This document shows positions 17,324 through 25,817 of a stretch of 64,000 bases of DNA, piece by piece; position 1 is the stretch's first letter; each line of letters begins with the position of its first letter. Both the position numbers and the translations under genes were made by a program. The notes under the pieces were generated by a model. That model saw only the letters and a program-made list of their open reading frames with translations. It was not told the DNA's origin and did not search any database. Source of the stretch: Candidatus Aalborgicola danicus (lineage in GTDB: Bacteria > Pseudomonadota > Gammaproteobacteria > Burkholderiales > Burkholderiaceae_C); contig JADJBC010000007.1 of assembly GCA_016703945.1 (NCBI GenBank), positions 124,001-188,000 on the forward strand, written 5' to 3'.

Positions 17324-18004
17324 ATGCACCTGCTGTTGATTGAAGACGACCCAGCCCTGCGCACCGCACTGCAACGCAGCCTGGTGCGCGCATCCATGCG
17401 GGTTGACGTATGCGGTGATGGCGCTGTGGCGCTGGGCATCTGGAGCACCCTGCAACCCGACGTGGTGGTGCTGGACCTGAGCCTGCCCGGTAAGGATGGG
17501 CTGGAAGTGCTGCAGCAGGCGCGCAAGGCGGGGTTGAACACCCCGGTGCTGATCCTGACGGCGCGTGGCACGGTGGGTGACCGGGTGTTGGGCCTCAATG
17601 CAGGTGCCGATGACTACCTGCCCAAGCCCTTTGATCTGGACGAGCTGGAGGCCCGTGTGCGCGCCCTGCACCGCCGCCGCGCGGGCTCAAGCCGTGACGA
17701 TGCGCAAGACCACCCCGCCGTCGGTTCCCTGCGCTACGACCGCGAGAACGGCGCCATCTACCACCAGCACCAGGTGCTGGATCTGACACCGCGGGAACTC
17801 GCCTTGATGGGCGCACTGATGGTCAAGGCTGGCTACGCCGTGGCCAAGGAACGCCTGTTCGAGGTGGTGTTCCCCGGGGAGCTGGAGGTGCAATACGAGG
17901 CCATCGAAGTGGTGGTCTACCGCCTGCGCAAAAAGCTGGCGGGCACCGGCGTGACGCTGATGACCCTGCGCGGCCTGGGCTACCTGCTCAAGGCCGACAG
18001 CTGA
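17324..18004 (+). CDS. tctD: Response regulator of the tct system (OmpR family)
   Basis: 226 residues. An N-terminal receiver domain has acidic residues 'EDDPA', the phosphoacceptor Asp in 'VVVLDLSLPGKDG', and Lys in 'LPKPFDLDEL'. The C-terminal OmpR-type winged helix has 'LDLTPRELALMGALM' and 'VYRLRKKL'. It is divergent from tctC, with a 107-bp control region between them, and is followed after 1 nt by the sensor gene. In the characterised system TctD activates the tricarboxylate transporter. Confidence 0.95.
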   Translation: MHLLLIEDDPALRTALQRSLVRASMRVDVCGDGAVALGIWSTLQPDVVVLDLSLPGKDGLEVLQQARKAGLNTPVLILTARGTVGDRVLGLNAGADDYLPKPFDLDELEARVRALHRRRAGSSRDDAQDHPAVGSLRYDRENGAIYHQHQVLDLTPRELALMGALMVKAGYAVAKERLFEVVFPGELEVQYEAIEVVVYRLRKKLAGTGVTLMTLRGLGYLLKADS

Positions 18005-18005
18005 C

Positions 18006-19435
18006 ATGCCCCCCGCACCCGCCACGCACCCGACCGCGCTGTCCCTGCGCCGCCATCTTCTGGTGGGCATTCTGGTGCCGATTGCGCTGTTTGTGGTGGT
18101 GGACACCTACAGCCTGTACCGCCAGGCCCTACAGGCGGTGAACGTGGCCTATGACCGCACGCTGCTGGCGTCGGCCAAGGCCATGGGCGACCTGCTGGAG
18201 ATCGAAGACCATGGCGGGCAGCCCACCATCCGCGCGCACATTCCCTACTCGGCACTGGAGGCCTTTGAGGCCGACAACCGCAGCCGCATGACCTACCGCA
18301 TATCTGACGCCAAGGGCCAGTGGATCGATGGCGCCAAGGATCTGCCCCAATGGACCGGGACCCTGCCCAACCAGGGGCCGTATGCGGCACTGGTCGATTT
18401 CTACGACAGCACTTTTCGCGGTGACCCGGTGCGCATGGCCGTGCTGCTGCACCCGCTGGCCAACGGGGCGACCACGCCATGGCCACCGTGCAAGTGGCCG
18501 AGACGCTGGAGCTGCGCCGTACGCTGGCGCGGCAAATCCTGCTGGACACCCTGATCCGCCAACTGCTGCTGATCACCGTCATCACGGCGGTGGTGCTGGT
18601 AGTGGTGCAGCGGGTCACGCGCCCGGTGCGCCGCCTCAGCGAAAACCTGCGCCTGCGCCGGGAAGACGATCTGACGCCGCTTGAGGCCAGTGACCTTCCG
18701 CGTGAAATCCAGCCCCTGACCGATGCCACCAACCAGGTCATGCAGCGCCTGCAGCAGGTGCTGGACCACCAGAAGCGTTTTGTGCGTGATGCCGCCCACC
18801 AGTTGCGCACGCCGCTGGCCGTGCTGAAGGTTCAAGTGCAGTCCGCCCTGCGCGGTGACGTGCCGGCGCAGGAGGCCCTGCAGGAGATGCAGGTGACCGT
18901 GGACCGGGCCACCGTGCTGGCCAACCAGATGTTGTCCCTGGCCAAGGTGGAGCAAGTGCGGCAATTGCAGAACTTTGCGACGCTGGATTGGGCCGAGGTG
19001 GTGCGAGCCGTAGCATTGGATGTGTCACCGCTGATCGCCCAAAAAGACATCGACTTTGAAATCGAAAGCCAGCCCTGCCAAGTGCATGCCCACGAATGGA
19101 TGCTGCGCGAGTTGGTGCGCAACCTGTTACACAACGCCATACGGCACACGCCCAACCGCGGCAAACTGAGCGTCCTGATCGAGCCGGTCGGATCCATGGC
19201 ACAGTTGTGCGTGTCGGACAGCGGAACCGGCATTGGTGACTCCATGCGCCAGCGCCTGTTCCAGCCGTTTGCAACCGGAGACACCAAGTCAGGTACCGGT
19301 CTGGGTCTGACCATCGCCCGGGAAATAGTGATCGCCCTGAACGGCACCATACAGCTCAACAACCGCGTGGTGGACTTGCAAATCGAAGGTCTGGACGCCC
19401 TCGTGCTGATCCCAATGCGCCACAATCCGAACTGA
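18006..19435 (+). pseudogene. tctE: Sensor histidine kinase of the tct system, broken by a one-base frameshift
   Basis: Two overlapping frames together make one TctE-like kinase of about 476 residues. The first (from 18006) gives the N-terminal membrane helix and periplasmic sensor (DUF-type, to 'RMAVLLHPLANG'). The second gives 'MATVQVAETLELRRTLARQ', helix 2, HAMP, the phosphoacceptor 'RDAAHQLRTPL', an N box 'LVRNLLHNAIRH' and G boxes 'SDSGTGIGD' and 'GTGLGLTIA'. Adding one G in the GGGG run at 18465-18468 restores a single frame, giving 'ANGGDHAMATVQVAE'. This is a one-base deletion, either real (pseudogene or phase variation) or a sequencing error. All catalytic motifs are otherwise intact. 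It overlaps hslR by one base. Confidence 0.85.
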
Positions 19436-19839
19436 TGGATACCACCCGCATTGACAAGTGGCTTTGGGCCGCACGATTTTTCAAGACACGGTCACTCGCA
19501 ACCGAGGCAGTCAATCGCGGGCAGGTATTATTTGGCCCGCATACCGTCAAGCCTTCACGCGAACTGCGCATCGGCGATGTACTGACCATCTGGCAGGCCA
19601 AAGTACCTCATACGGTAGTCGTTCAGGGAATCAGCGAACAACGCGGGCCTGCACCCGTCGCACAGCAGTTGTATACCGAAACACCCGAAAGTCTGCAGAA
19701 ACGGGCTCTCGAAGCTGAGCGCAGACGCCTCAGCCCTGAACCCGCGCTGACCATGGAGCACGGCCGTCCGACCAAACGTGATCGGCGGGATTTGCAAAAA
19801 GACTGGAATGCACGTTGGAGCGCATCGGCAGACCAGTAG
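19435..19839 (+). CDS. hslR: Heat shock protein 15 (S4-domain RNA-binding protein)
   Basis: 134-residue S4-domain protein. Its E. coli homologue binds 50S subunits carrying stalled nascent chains and helps recycle them. The S4 domain is at the N-terminus ('RIDKWLWAARFFKTRSLA', 'VNRGQVLFG', 'KPSRELRIGDVL'), followed by a basic tail ('PTKRDRRDLQKDW'). The ATG at 19435 overlaps the tctE stop (TGATG), so it is probably co-transcribed with tctDE. Confidence 0.93.
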   Translation: MDTTRIDKWLWAARFFKTRSLATEAVNRGQVLFGPHTVKPSRELRIGDVLTIWQAKVPHTVVVQGISEQRGPAPVAQQLYTETPESLQKRALEAERRRLSPEPALTMEHGRPTKRDRRDLQKDWNARWSASADQ

Positions 19840-19929
19840 CCCACCGGGCTGTGAGATCGGCATTTTCACCTATTGTTCAGTCGAACTTAATTTGGTATCG
19901 TCACCGAACAAAATCGTAAAGTGGTCGCT

Positions 19930-20271
19930 ATGCGTTGGATGCCTTCTGCCTTGGTCATGGGTGTACACAACCTGTTGGGAACTTCCAACCGGCAATCCAC
20001 TCGCGCGCAAAATGCACTGGAGAACATTCGTGAGGCCATGCTCAACGGCCTGAGCGTGCCGGGTGCGAGTGAAGCGTCCAAGCTTGAACTCAAGGTGACC
20101 TACGCCAAAGACCTTGATGACCTGTGGTACTTGCGCGGAGATGTGATGGCTGCCATTTCCGCCATTGACGGTGAGGCCCGGGCTCAGCAAAAACTGAACG
20201 ACATCAGCGCCATGTTCAGGGGTGTATTGCCAAAGTCGTTAACCTCACGCCCGCGCCGCGCCGGTGAATGA
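19930..20271 (+). CDS. Hypothetical protein, 113 residues
   Basis: No family recognised. An ATG at 19930 (a GTG at 19921 is also possible) gives a mostly helical cytosolic protein with 'RAQNALENIREAML', 'ELKVTYAKDLDDLWYLRGDVM' and 'GEARAQQKLNDISAMF', and no signal peptide or membrane segment. The base pattern is that of coding DNA and the context (after hslR, convergent with ldcA) leaves room for it. Confidence 0.6.
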   Translation: MRWMPSALVMGVHNLLGTSNRQSTRAQNALENIREAMLNGLSVPGASEASKLELKVTYAKDLDDLWYLRGDVMAAISAIDGEARAQQKLNDISAMFRGVLPKSLTSRPRRAGE

Positions 20272-20287
20272 AATGCCATTGACTCGG

Positions 20288-21271
20288 TCAACCATGGTGC
20301 CCCCAAAACAGCAAGGCGTCACGACCCTCAACCAGAAGATCCGTTTTTGCTCCCACCGGCAATAACACCTTGGTTGCCACATGGCCATAGGGCAAATTGG
20401 TCAATACCGGTGTTTTGGTTTGACGGCGCAACCATTCAAAGACCGACTGCAGTTTGAAACCTTTGTCGTGTGTATTCAGGGTGAAGTCAGTGAATTGCCC
20501 CATGACAATGGCCTTTTGTTTGGACAACACTCCTGCAAGCAGCAAATGCGTCAACAAGCGTTCGATGCGGTAAGGGTGTTCTCCCACGTCTTCCAGAAAC
20601 AGGATTCCGCCTTTGATGTCCGGGAAATACGGCGTCCCCAACAGTGAGGACAACAGGGTCAGATTGCCGCCCCACAAGCTTGCGCCCTTGATACCAAAAG
20701 TGTCCTTGACCTTGGCTTTCAACGGCCCATCGGTTGGGCCTTGCCGGTGCTGTCGCCAGCCCGCGCCTTCGCCCTGGCCTGTGAGCATGTCGTTAAAACA
20801 ATCCTCCATGATCTCGTCAGGCCGCCCTTCGACCGTCTGATCACCATCGCCAACACCAGGGGGCTTGCCACCCACGCCAAAACCTTCACACAGGGCAGGC
20901 CCCGCCCAGGTTTGACAACCGGTTTTTGCGAGAACCGCAAGCTGAAACGCGGTGAAATCACTGATGCCTACGAACTGGGTTCCTCGCTCTATGGCCTTGG
21001 CGATGGCTTTGTACCGAATGCCAGGCAAGATCCGAGTCAAACCGTAGCCTCCCCGGGACACCAGGGCCACATCGGCACCGCTGGCGGCCGCACGATGGAT
21101 GGCGGCCAGACGCGTCTGGTCGTCGCCGGCAAAACGCTGGTAGCTGGTTAAGGCATCGGGGTCAACTTCTACCTCGTGCCCTAGCGACTGAAGGCGTAAC
21201 ACGCCGCGTTTGAATGCCGCTTTGTCGCGGACCGCGCCGGAGGGCGAGTAGATATAGATATGCTTTTTCAC
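20288..21271 (-). CDS. ldcA: LD-carboxypeptidase (peptidase S66)
   Basis: Cytosolic serine peptidase that trims the terminal D-alanine from tetrapeptides during murein recycling. The S66 triad is visible: nucleophile Ser in 'VGISDFTAFQ', Glu in 'LFLEDVGEHPYRIERL' and His in 'PYGHVATKVLLPVG'. The start is uncertain. A GTG at 21271 gives 'VKKHIYIYSPSGAV', the normal N-terminus (327 residues). An ATG at 21376 would reach into the end of the upstream EAL gene. Terminator-free spacing of 74 bp suggests read-through from that gene. Confidence 0.88.
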   Translation of the reverse strand: MKKHIYIYSPSGAVRDKAAFKRGVLRLQSLGHEVEVDPDALTSYQRFAGDDQTRLAAIHRAAASGADVALVSRGGYGLTRILPGIRYKAIAKAIERGTQFVGISDFTAFQLAVLAKTGCQTWAGPALCEGFGVGGKPPGVGDGDQTVEGRPDEIMEDCFNDMLTGQGEGAGWRQHRQGPTDGPLKAKVKDTFGIKGASLWGGNLTLLSSLLGTPYFPDIKGGILFLEDVGEHPYRIERLLTHLLLAGVLSKQKAIVMGQFTDFTLNTHDKGFKLQSVFEWLRRQTKTPVLTNLPYGHVATKVLLPVGAKTDLLVEGRDALLFWGHHG

Positions 21272-21345
21272 CGCTTGATTATCAGCCAGCAGCCCCGCTG
21301 CTTTGGTACCAGATAAACACCGGTCGAGCCCAAAGCGCTTTTTTT

Positions 21346-23103
21346 TTAGGCAGCTGACTGACGAGCTTGAATCCACTCGATTAACTGGGGCGAAACCATG
21401 GGTTTTGCATACAGGTTGCCCTGCCCTTCGTGACAGCCCATGCGCAACAGAGTCTGTGCCTGGCTCTCTTCTTCGATACCTTCGGCAATCACCGTCAGGT
21501 TCAGGTTGCGTCCCAACTCAATCACCATGGATGCAATGTGCCCGCCCATGACAGCATTGTTCAGTTCGGTCACAAAAGCGCGGTCAATCTTGAGCCGGTC
21601 GATGGGTAACTGGCGCAAATGGCTCAGCGACGAATATCCTGTGCCGAAATCGTCAATGGCGACTGAGATGTCCATTTTCCGGATCTTGTGCAAAGTTTCA
21701 AGCATGAAATCCGGGTCTTCCATTGCGACCGACTCGGTGATTTCCAACTCCAGGCATTTGGCATTGATGCCGGTATCGGCGACGGCCAAACGCAGCCTCT
21801 CCAGAAATTCCGGATGGCGGAACTGGATTTGTGACACGTTGACCGACATGCGCAAGTCCGGCAAACCCAAGGCCTGCAATCGCACCAGTTCATGGCAAGC
21901 CATTCGCAAAACCCAGTCTCCAATGGCGACAATCATGCCCGACGCTTCAGCCAGAGGAATAAAACGTTCAGGTGAAACGAAGGATCCGTCTTCGTTGCGC
22001 CAACGAATCAGCGCCTCAACACCCACCAGTTTTCCACTGGGCAGGTTGACCTGCGGCTGATAGACGACAAACAGACGCTCACATTCAACCGCGTGACGCA
22101 AAGCCTGCAACAGGCGAACCCGCTCCCGGATGTCGGCTCCCATCTGGGATGAAAACATGACAAACCCACCGCGACGGTTTTTCTTGGCCAGTTTGAGCGC
22201 GATGTTGGCGTCTTTCAAGGCATCCCGACCAGCAATGCCAGCACCCAAACACTGTGTCAGACCCATGGTTGCCGTAACCACCATGGAGTCATCATTAACT
22301 TTGAAGGGCGTGCGAAAAAGGTCCAGCACGTTCACCGGGTCCAGTACCCGCAGTGGTCCCATGAGCCCGAAGGTGTCGCCGCCGAGTCGTGCCAAGATGA
22401 CGTTGTTGCCAAACTCAAGCTTCAGACGATCAGCAACCGCCTGCAACAAACGGTCCCCTTGCTGGTGGCCCAATGCATCGTTGATTTCAGAAAAGTCATC
22501 GATATCCAGAATACCAATCACATCATTGGAACACTGCTCCGAGGCGAGTCTCTCATCGCTGAGGTCAATGAATTTATTGCGATTCGGAAGACTGCACAAA
22601 CGGTCATAAAACGCCAGTTGATCGAGCTTGCGAATTTGCTCGTAAGCCCGCACTGCCGCTGTCACGGTCGCGTACAGTTTGGTGCGGGTCAGTTCTGACT
22701 TGGTCTTGTAGTCGTTGATGTCGAAATCATGAATGGTCTCGATTTCGGGGGCATAACCAGGCTGGCCGGTGCGCAGAATGATGCGCAACTCGGTAAGACG
22801 AAGATCCTGCCGGATCGTCTTGACCAGCGCCAGCCCGGCGTCTTCACGTTCCATGACCACATCCAGCAGCACCACGGCGACATCGGACTCGGTCCGCAAC
22901 AATTGCGTGGCCTCCGCTGCGGAGTAAGCATGCAAAAATTGGAGCGGTCGTCCCAGAATTTTGACTCCAGCCAAGGCAAACGTAGTGGCACGGTGAACAT
23001 CGGGCTCATCATCAATGACCAGCAGCCGCCACACCAAGCCCGCTACAACGCCAGTGTCGCCTTCGTCATCCAGGAAATGCAGAGTGTCAGTGTCGGTGTG
23101 CAT
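21346..23103 (-). CDS. Response regulator with degenerate GGDEF and EAL domains
   Basis: 585 residues in three parts. The REC-like domain (about 25-150) has 'LLVIDDEPDVH' and phosphoacceptor Asp in 'VVLLDVVME', extended by a helix ('RAYEQIRKLDQLAFYD'). The GGDEF domain (about 170-320) has an active-site motif GGDTF in place of GGDEF/GGEEF, so cyclase activity is doubtful. The EAL domain (about 330-580) has 'GVEALIRW', 'NVSQIQF', 'ELEITESVAMED' and 'DDFGTGYSSL', all consistent with an active c-di-GMP phosphodiesterase. No membrane segment. No partner kinase is nearby. It is inferred to lower c-di-GMP in answer to an unlinked signal. Confidence 0.9.
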   Translation of the reverse strand: MHTDTDTLHFLDDEGDTGVVAGLVWRLLVIDDEPDVHRATTFALAGVKILGRPLQFLHAYSAAEATQLLRTESDVAVVLLDVVMEREDAGLALVKTIRQDLRLTELRIILRTGQPGYAPEIETIHDFDINDYKTKSELTRTKLYATVTAAVRAYEQIRKLDQLAFYDRLCSLPNRNKFIDLSDERLASEQCSNDVIGILDIDDFSEINDALGHQQGDRLLQAVADRLKLEFGNNVILARLGGDTFGLMGPLRVLDPVNVLDLFRTPFKVNDDSMVVTATMGLTQCLGAGIAGRDALKDANIALKLAKKNRRGGFVMFSSQMGADIRERVRLLQALRHAVECERLFVVYQPQVNLPSGKLVGVEALIRWRNEDGSFVSPERFIPLAEASGMIVAIGDWVLRMACHELVRLQALGLPDLRMSVNVSQIQFRHPEFLERLRLAVADTGINAKCLELEITESVAMEDPDFMLETLHKIRKMDISVAIDDFGTGYSSLSHLRQLPIDRLKIDRAFVTELNNAVMGGHIASMVIELGRNLNLTVIAEGIEEESQAQTLLRMGCHEGQGNLYAKPMVSPQLIEWIQARQSAA

Positions 23104-23229
23104 TCAAACCAAAAATCTTTGTCTTGCAGAACATTGTGCACCAGCAACAAGAAAAATGCGTGCAATGAAAAAAACATCGCACAACTATTCGCTTCGCCGG
23201 GCCAGTGTCTCGGGGATAACCCTGAAACG

Positions 23230-24639
23230 CTAGGCTGACTCCATGAAAAACCGGACCGCCCTTTGCGCAAGTTGTTCGTCACACTCCGGCAATAGATGAC
23301 CCGATTCGGGAACACCCACCGGCACCCCGCACCCCCGGATGCTGCGTGCCAGGTTACCCATCTCGTTGGTTCCGAAAATGGGATCCTGAAGGCCAAACGC
23401 CACCATGCTGCGGCCGGTCCATTGTGTTCCCCAGAAAGCCCGTGTCGCACTGCAAAGGGACTTGTTGGCGGAGTGCGTCAAATCGACAAACATCTGGGGC
23501 ACAGCGCGGATGCCTGCTCGAAATCCTTGATTGGGAAAAGGGGCAACGTAAGCCTCGCGTTCGTCCGCACTCAGGTAGTGACATTCGCGCACCATGTGCT
23601 GGGCGATGTTGAACGCGGGGTTCTTCTCGCACCAAACCTGCCATGTTTCAAAGCCTGATGCCGATGGCGCCTCTTCGTTCGGCGGCAACGTGGTGTTCAT
23701 GGCAAACACACCTTGGAAGCGCCGGGGCGCTGCCATCGGGAGGGTCAATCCCAACAGACCGCCCCAACCGTGCACCACCAGCACAACCCGCTGCAAGTCG
23801 AGGCGTTCAATCAGTTCCAGCAAGACCTGCCGATGGAAGCTAAAACTGTGTGCCGTTTCCTTTTTGGGCTTGTCACTGCGACCAAATCCAATCAAGTCAG
23901 GCGCCACCACGCGCTGCCCCGTCTGCAACAACACCGGAATCATCTTTCGGTAAAGGTAGCTCCAGGATGGACTTCCGTGCAGGCACAGATAGGTCAAGGG
24001 TGCGTCGGCCGGGCCCTCGTCCAGATAATGCAAGCGCAACCCCTGGAGTGTCGACAGGTCGCTGCAATAGTGCGGTTGCCAAGGGTAGCCCGGCAGCCCC
24101 TGGAACCGGGCATCGGGTGTACGCAAAGCATCGTCGCGCAGAGGGTGCTGGGTTTGCTTCTGCAGACCCTGTCCGATCCGTTTATCCTTAAAGAAGGCCT
24201 GTAGTACCGCGGCACACTCTTGCGCGAGAAGCCCCCCCTCAATGCGGGTGTGATGGTTTAAAGCGTCGTTGGAAAACAAGTTTAAAACGGAGCCCGCGGC
24301 ACCGGTTTTGGGATCTGCGGCACCAAACACAACCCGCTTGAGCCTGGAATGCAGCATGGCACCACTGCACATGGCGCACGGCTCCAGGGTGACATACATC
24401 TCACAGCCATCAAGCCGGTAGTTGCCCAGCAGGCGGGCGGCTTCCCGCAGTGCCACGATTTCGGCATGGGCCGTAGGGTCGTGTTCACCAATCGGTGCAT
24501 TGCGCCCGGTTGCCAGCACTTTGCCGTCTTTGATTACTACCGCCCCAACCGGAACCTCACCCGCAAAAGCCGCCTGCCGGGCCTGGTCCAGAGCCAGTTG
24601 CATGAATCCCTGGTCGGATTCAGTTGCTACATTATTCAT
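23230..24639 (-). CDS. tadA: tRNA-adenosine deaminase fused to a dehalogenase-like alpha/beta hydrolase
   Basis: One 469-residue frame. Residues 1-155 are TadA, which converts A34 to inosine in tRNA(Arg): zinc ligands H58 in 'TAHAEIV' with E60 as proton shuttle, and C88/C91 in 'LEPCAMC'. After a linker, residues ~190-469 match haloalkane dehalogenases of the DhlA type ('LCLHGSPSWSYLYRKMIPVL', 'PDLIGFGRSDKP'). The nucleophile elbow reads VVHGWGG where DhlA has VVQDWGG, so Gly291 stands where the nucleophilic Asp should be. The acid (D419) and base (H448) positions are kept. The hydrolase half is therefore probably not a dehalogenase. The start codon lies within repeat copy D, and M13 is a possible alternative start. 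Confidence 0.92.
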   Translation of the reverse strand: MNNVATESDQGFMQLALDQARQAAFAGEVPVGAVVIKDGKVLATGRNAPIGEHDPTAHAEIVALREAARLLGNYRLDGCEMYVTLEPCAMCSGAMLHSRLKRVVFGAADPKTGAAGSVLNLFSNDALNHHTRIEGGLLAQECAAVLQAFFKDKRIGQGLQKQTQHPLRDDALRTPDARFQGLPGYPWQPHYCSDLSTLQGLRLHYLDEGPADAPLTYLCLHGSPSWSYLYRKMIPVLLQTGQRVVAPDLIGFGRSDKPKKETAHSFSFHRQVLLELIERLDLQRVVLVVHGWGGLLGLTLPMAAPRRFQGVFAMNTTLPPNEEAPSASGFETWQVWCEKNPAFNIAQHMVRECHYLSADEREAYVAPFPNQGFRAGIRAVPQMFVDLTHSANKSLCSATRAFWGTQWTGRSMVAFGLQDPIFGTNEMGNLARSIRGCGVPVGVPESGHLLPECDEQLAQRAVRFFMESA

Positions 24640-24673
24640 AGCTGGCTACATAGCAATTACGGGGGCTAGAGCC
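24623..24673 (+). repeat. 50-bp dispersed repeat, copy D (over the tadA start)
   Basis: Carries TTGCTAC, CATAGCTGGCTA and TTACGGGGGCTAGAGCC. It lies antisense across the 5' end of tadA. The tadA ATG (24637-24639) is the Met codon of the reading frame used in copies A, B, H and I, so the first residues of TadA (MNNVAT) come from the repeat. Confidence 0.75.
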
Positions 24674-24689
24674 AAAAAACACCAACAAC

Positions 24690-24911
24690 TTATTTGTCAT
24701 CGGGCATCGGGCGGGCCTGTTGCAGCGTGTTCTCGACCGTTTGCCCAATCTGCTGCGGCAACTGCTGGACGGGCACCACTGCCGAGGCGCCTGCGATGGG
24801 CGCAGAGATACTGGCGGGCGGTGATGACACCACACCCATTTGTTTCTTGGCCAATACCGCAACAACAGCCAGTGTGATCAGTAATCCCAGCACCCCAAAA
24901 ACAGCCCGCAT
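24690..24911 (-). CDS. Small membrane-anchored hypothetical protein, 73 residues
   Basis: A good Shine-Dalgarno (AGGAGA) precedes the ATG. One N-terminal hydrophobic helix (VFGVLGLLITLAVVAVLA) is followed by a Pro/Ala/Gln-rich tail with 'PQQIGQTVENTLQQA', which may be amphipathic. Family unknown. It is the last gene of the minus-strand redox cluster, 90 bp after the heme A synthase-like gene, so it could be an accessory subunit, but nothing in the sequence proves this. Confidence 0.7.
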   Translation of the reverse strand: MRAVFGVLGLLITLAVVAVLAKKQMGVVSSPPASISAPIAGASAVVPVQQLPQQIGQTVENTLQQARPMPDDK

Positions 24912-25001
24912 AACATTTCTCCTGGTGTCAGGGGACAGGGCCTCGGGCGCCTACCCCGCATTCAAGGGCCCAATTCTGCCTTGTATTGCCTGCCTTGACG
25001 T

Positions 25002-25814
25002 TCAGTCATCCGATGCCACGATAGTGACTAAACCTGCTGCCAGCAGCGGCGACAACATCGCGTGAACAAAGCCCAGCCAAACGGGACGTCCGTCCGCCCA
25101 CAAAGCAGACACCCCCAGAACCAGTTGAAAAACCAGCAAACCCGCAGTGAACAGGACAGGTATGCGCAATCGGTCTACGCCGCGCCTGTCCCACACAATG
25201 GAGCCGACCAGCATCAGCGTCAGCATGGCAGAGCCTGAATGCACAAAAGACACCCAATGTGTGCCGCGCGCCGCAAAGGCGCTGGCTGCCGCCCCTAGCC
25301 CCACGTGAACAACCAGCAAGACCATGGTGCCTCGCACCATCGGCTGCATCGATTTGGCCTTTGGCAGCGCGGACACCAACGCGACACGCAACCACCAACA
25401 CGCCATCAGCAAGACCGTGCCAGCCATCACGTTGGTGATGGTCACTGTGTGGTAACGATAACCCGGCGTCAACGGCCCGATGACGGCCAGCAACACGGTG
25501 CAGGCCACCATCCAGGCCACCGGTTTGACCGCCTGCGGCAGGCGGCTGCGCTGCATCACGCACAGAACAGCCGCTACCAGCGCCAACACGCCGAGGCCCG
25601 CTGCCGCCAAACGGTGGACCAGCCGGGTTGCATCTTCAATGGCAGACGGCAGAAGTGACAGCGTTGCGCCATCAGTGGCAAAAGTCGTTGTGAGGCGCAA
25701 CAAGATGCTGGCCCCGAGAATGGTAAAGGCCAGCACCGCCCCGATGGAGCCTATGGCATGCAAGCCCATGGTCTTTGGCGCTGTAAAAGAACGAGCGGGT
25801 ATGGAATGGTTCAT
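25002..25814 (-). CDS. Heme A synthase-like membrane protein (CtaA/Cox15 family)
   Basis: 270-residue polytopic protein with about eight helices arranged as two four-helix bundles, as in CtaA/Cox15, which oxidises the C8 methyl of heme O to make heme A. Candidate heme-ligand histidines are in 'ATRLVHRLAAAG', 'VVHVGLGAAAS', 'VSFVHSGSAM' and 'WLGFVHAMLSP'. It lies 3 nt after the oxidase-like gene at 25818-27227 and in the same cluster as heme O synthase (32219-33127), which fits a heme A pathway dedicated to this cluster. It is shorter than typical Cox15 (about 340). Confidence 0.75.
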   Translation of the reverse strand: MNHSIPARSFTAPKTMGLHAIGSIGAVLAFTILGASILLRLTTTFATDGATLSLLPSAIEDATRLVHRLAAAGLGVLALVAAVLCVMQRSRLPQAVKPVAWMVACTVLLAVIGPLTPGYRYHTVTITNVMAGTVLLMACWWLRVALVSALPKAKSMQPMVRGTMVLLVVHVGLGAAASAFAARGTHWVSFVHSGSAMLTLMLVGSIVWDRRGVDRLRIPVLFTAGLLVFQLVLGVSALWADGRPVWLGFVHAMLSPLLAAGLVTIVASDD

Positions 25815-25817
25815 GAA

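Noticed and set aside
25286..25311. Short match to the end of the 50-bp repeat (CCCCTAGCCCCACGTG) in the heme A synthase-like gene
   Set aside because: Only one end fits, the other blocks are absent, and the encoded residues fit the protein family. Taken as chance. A similar partial match at 29287-29305 was also dropped.
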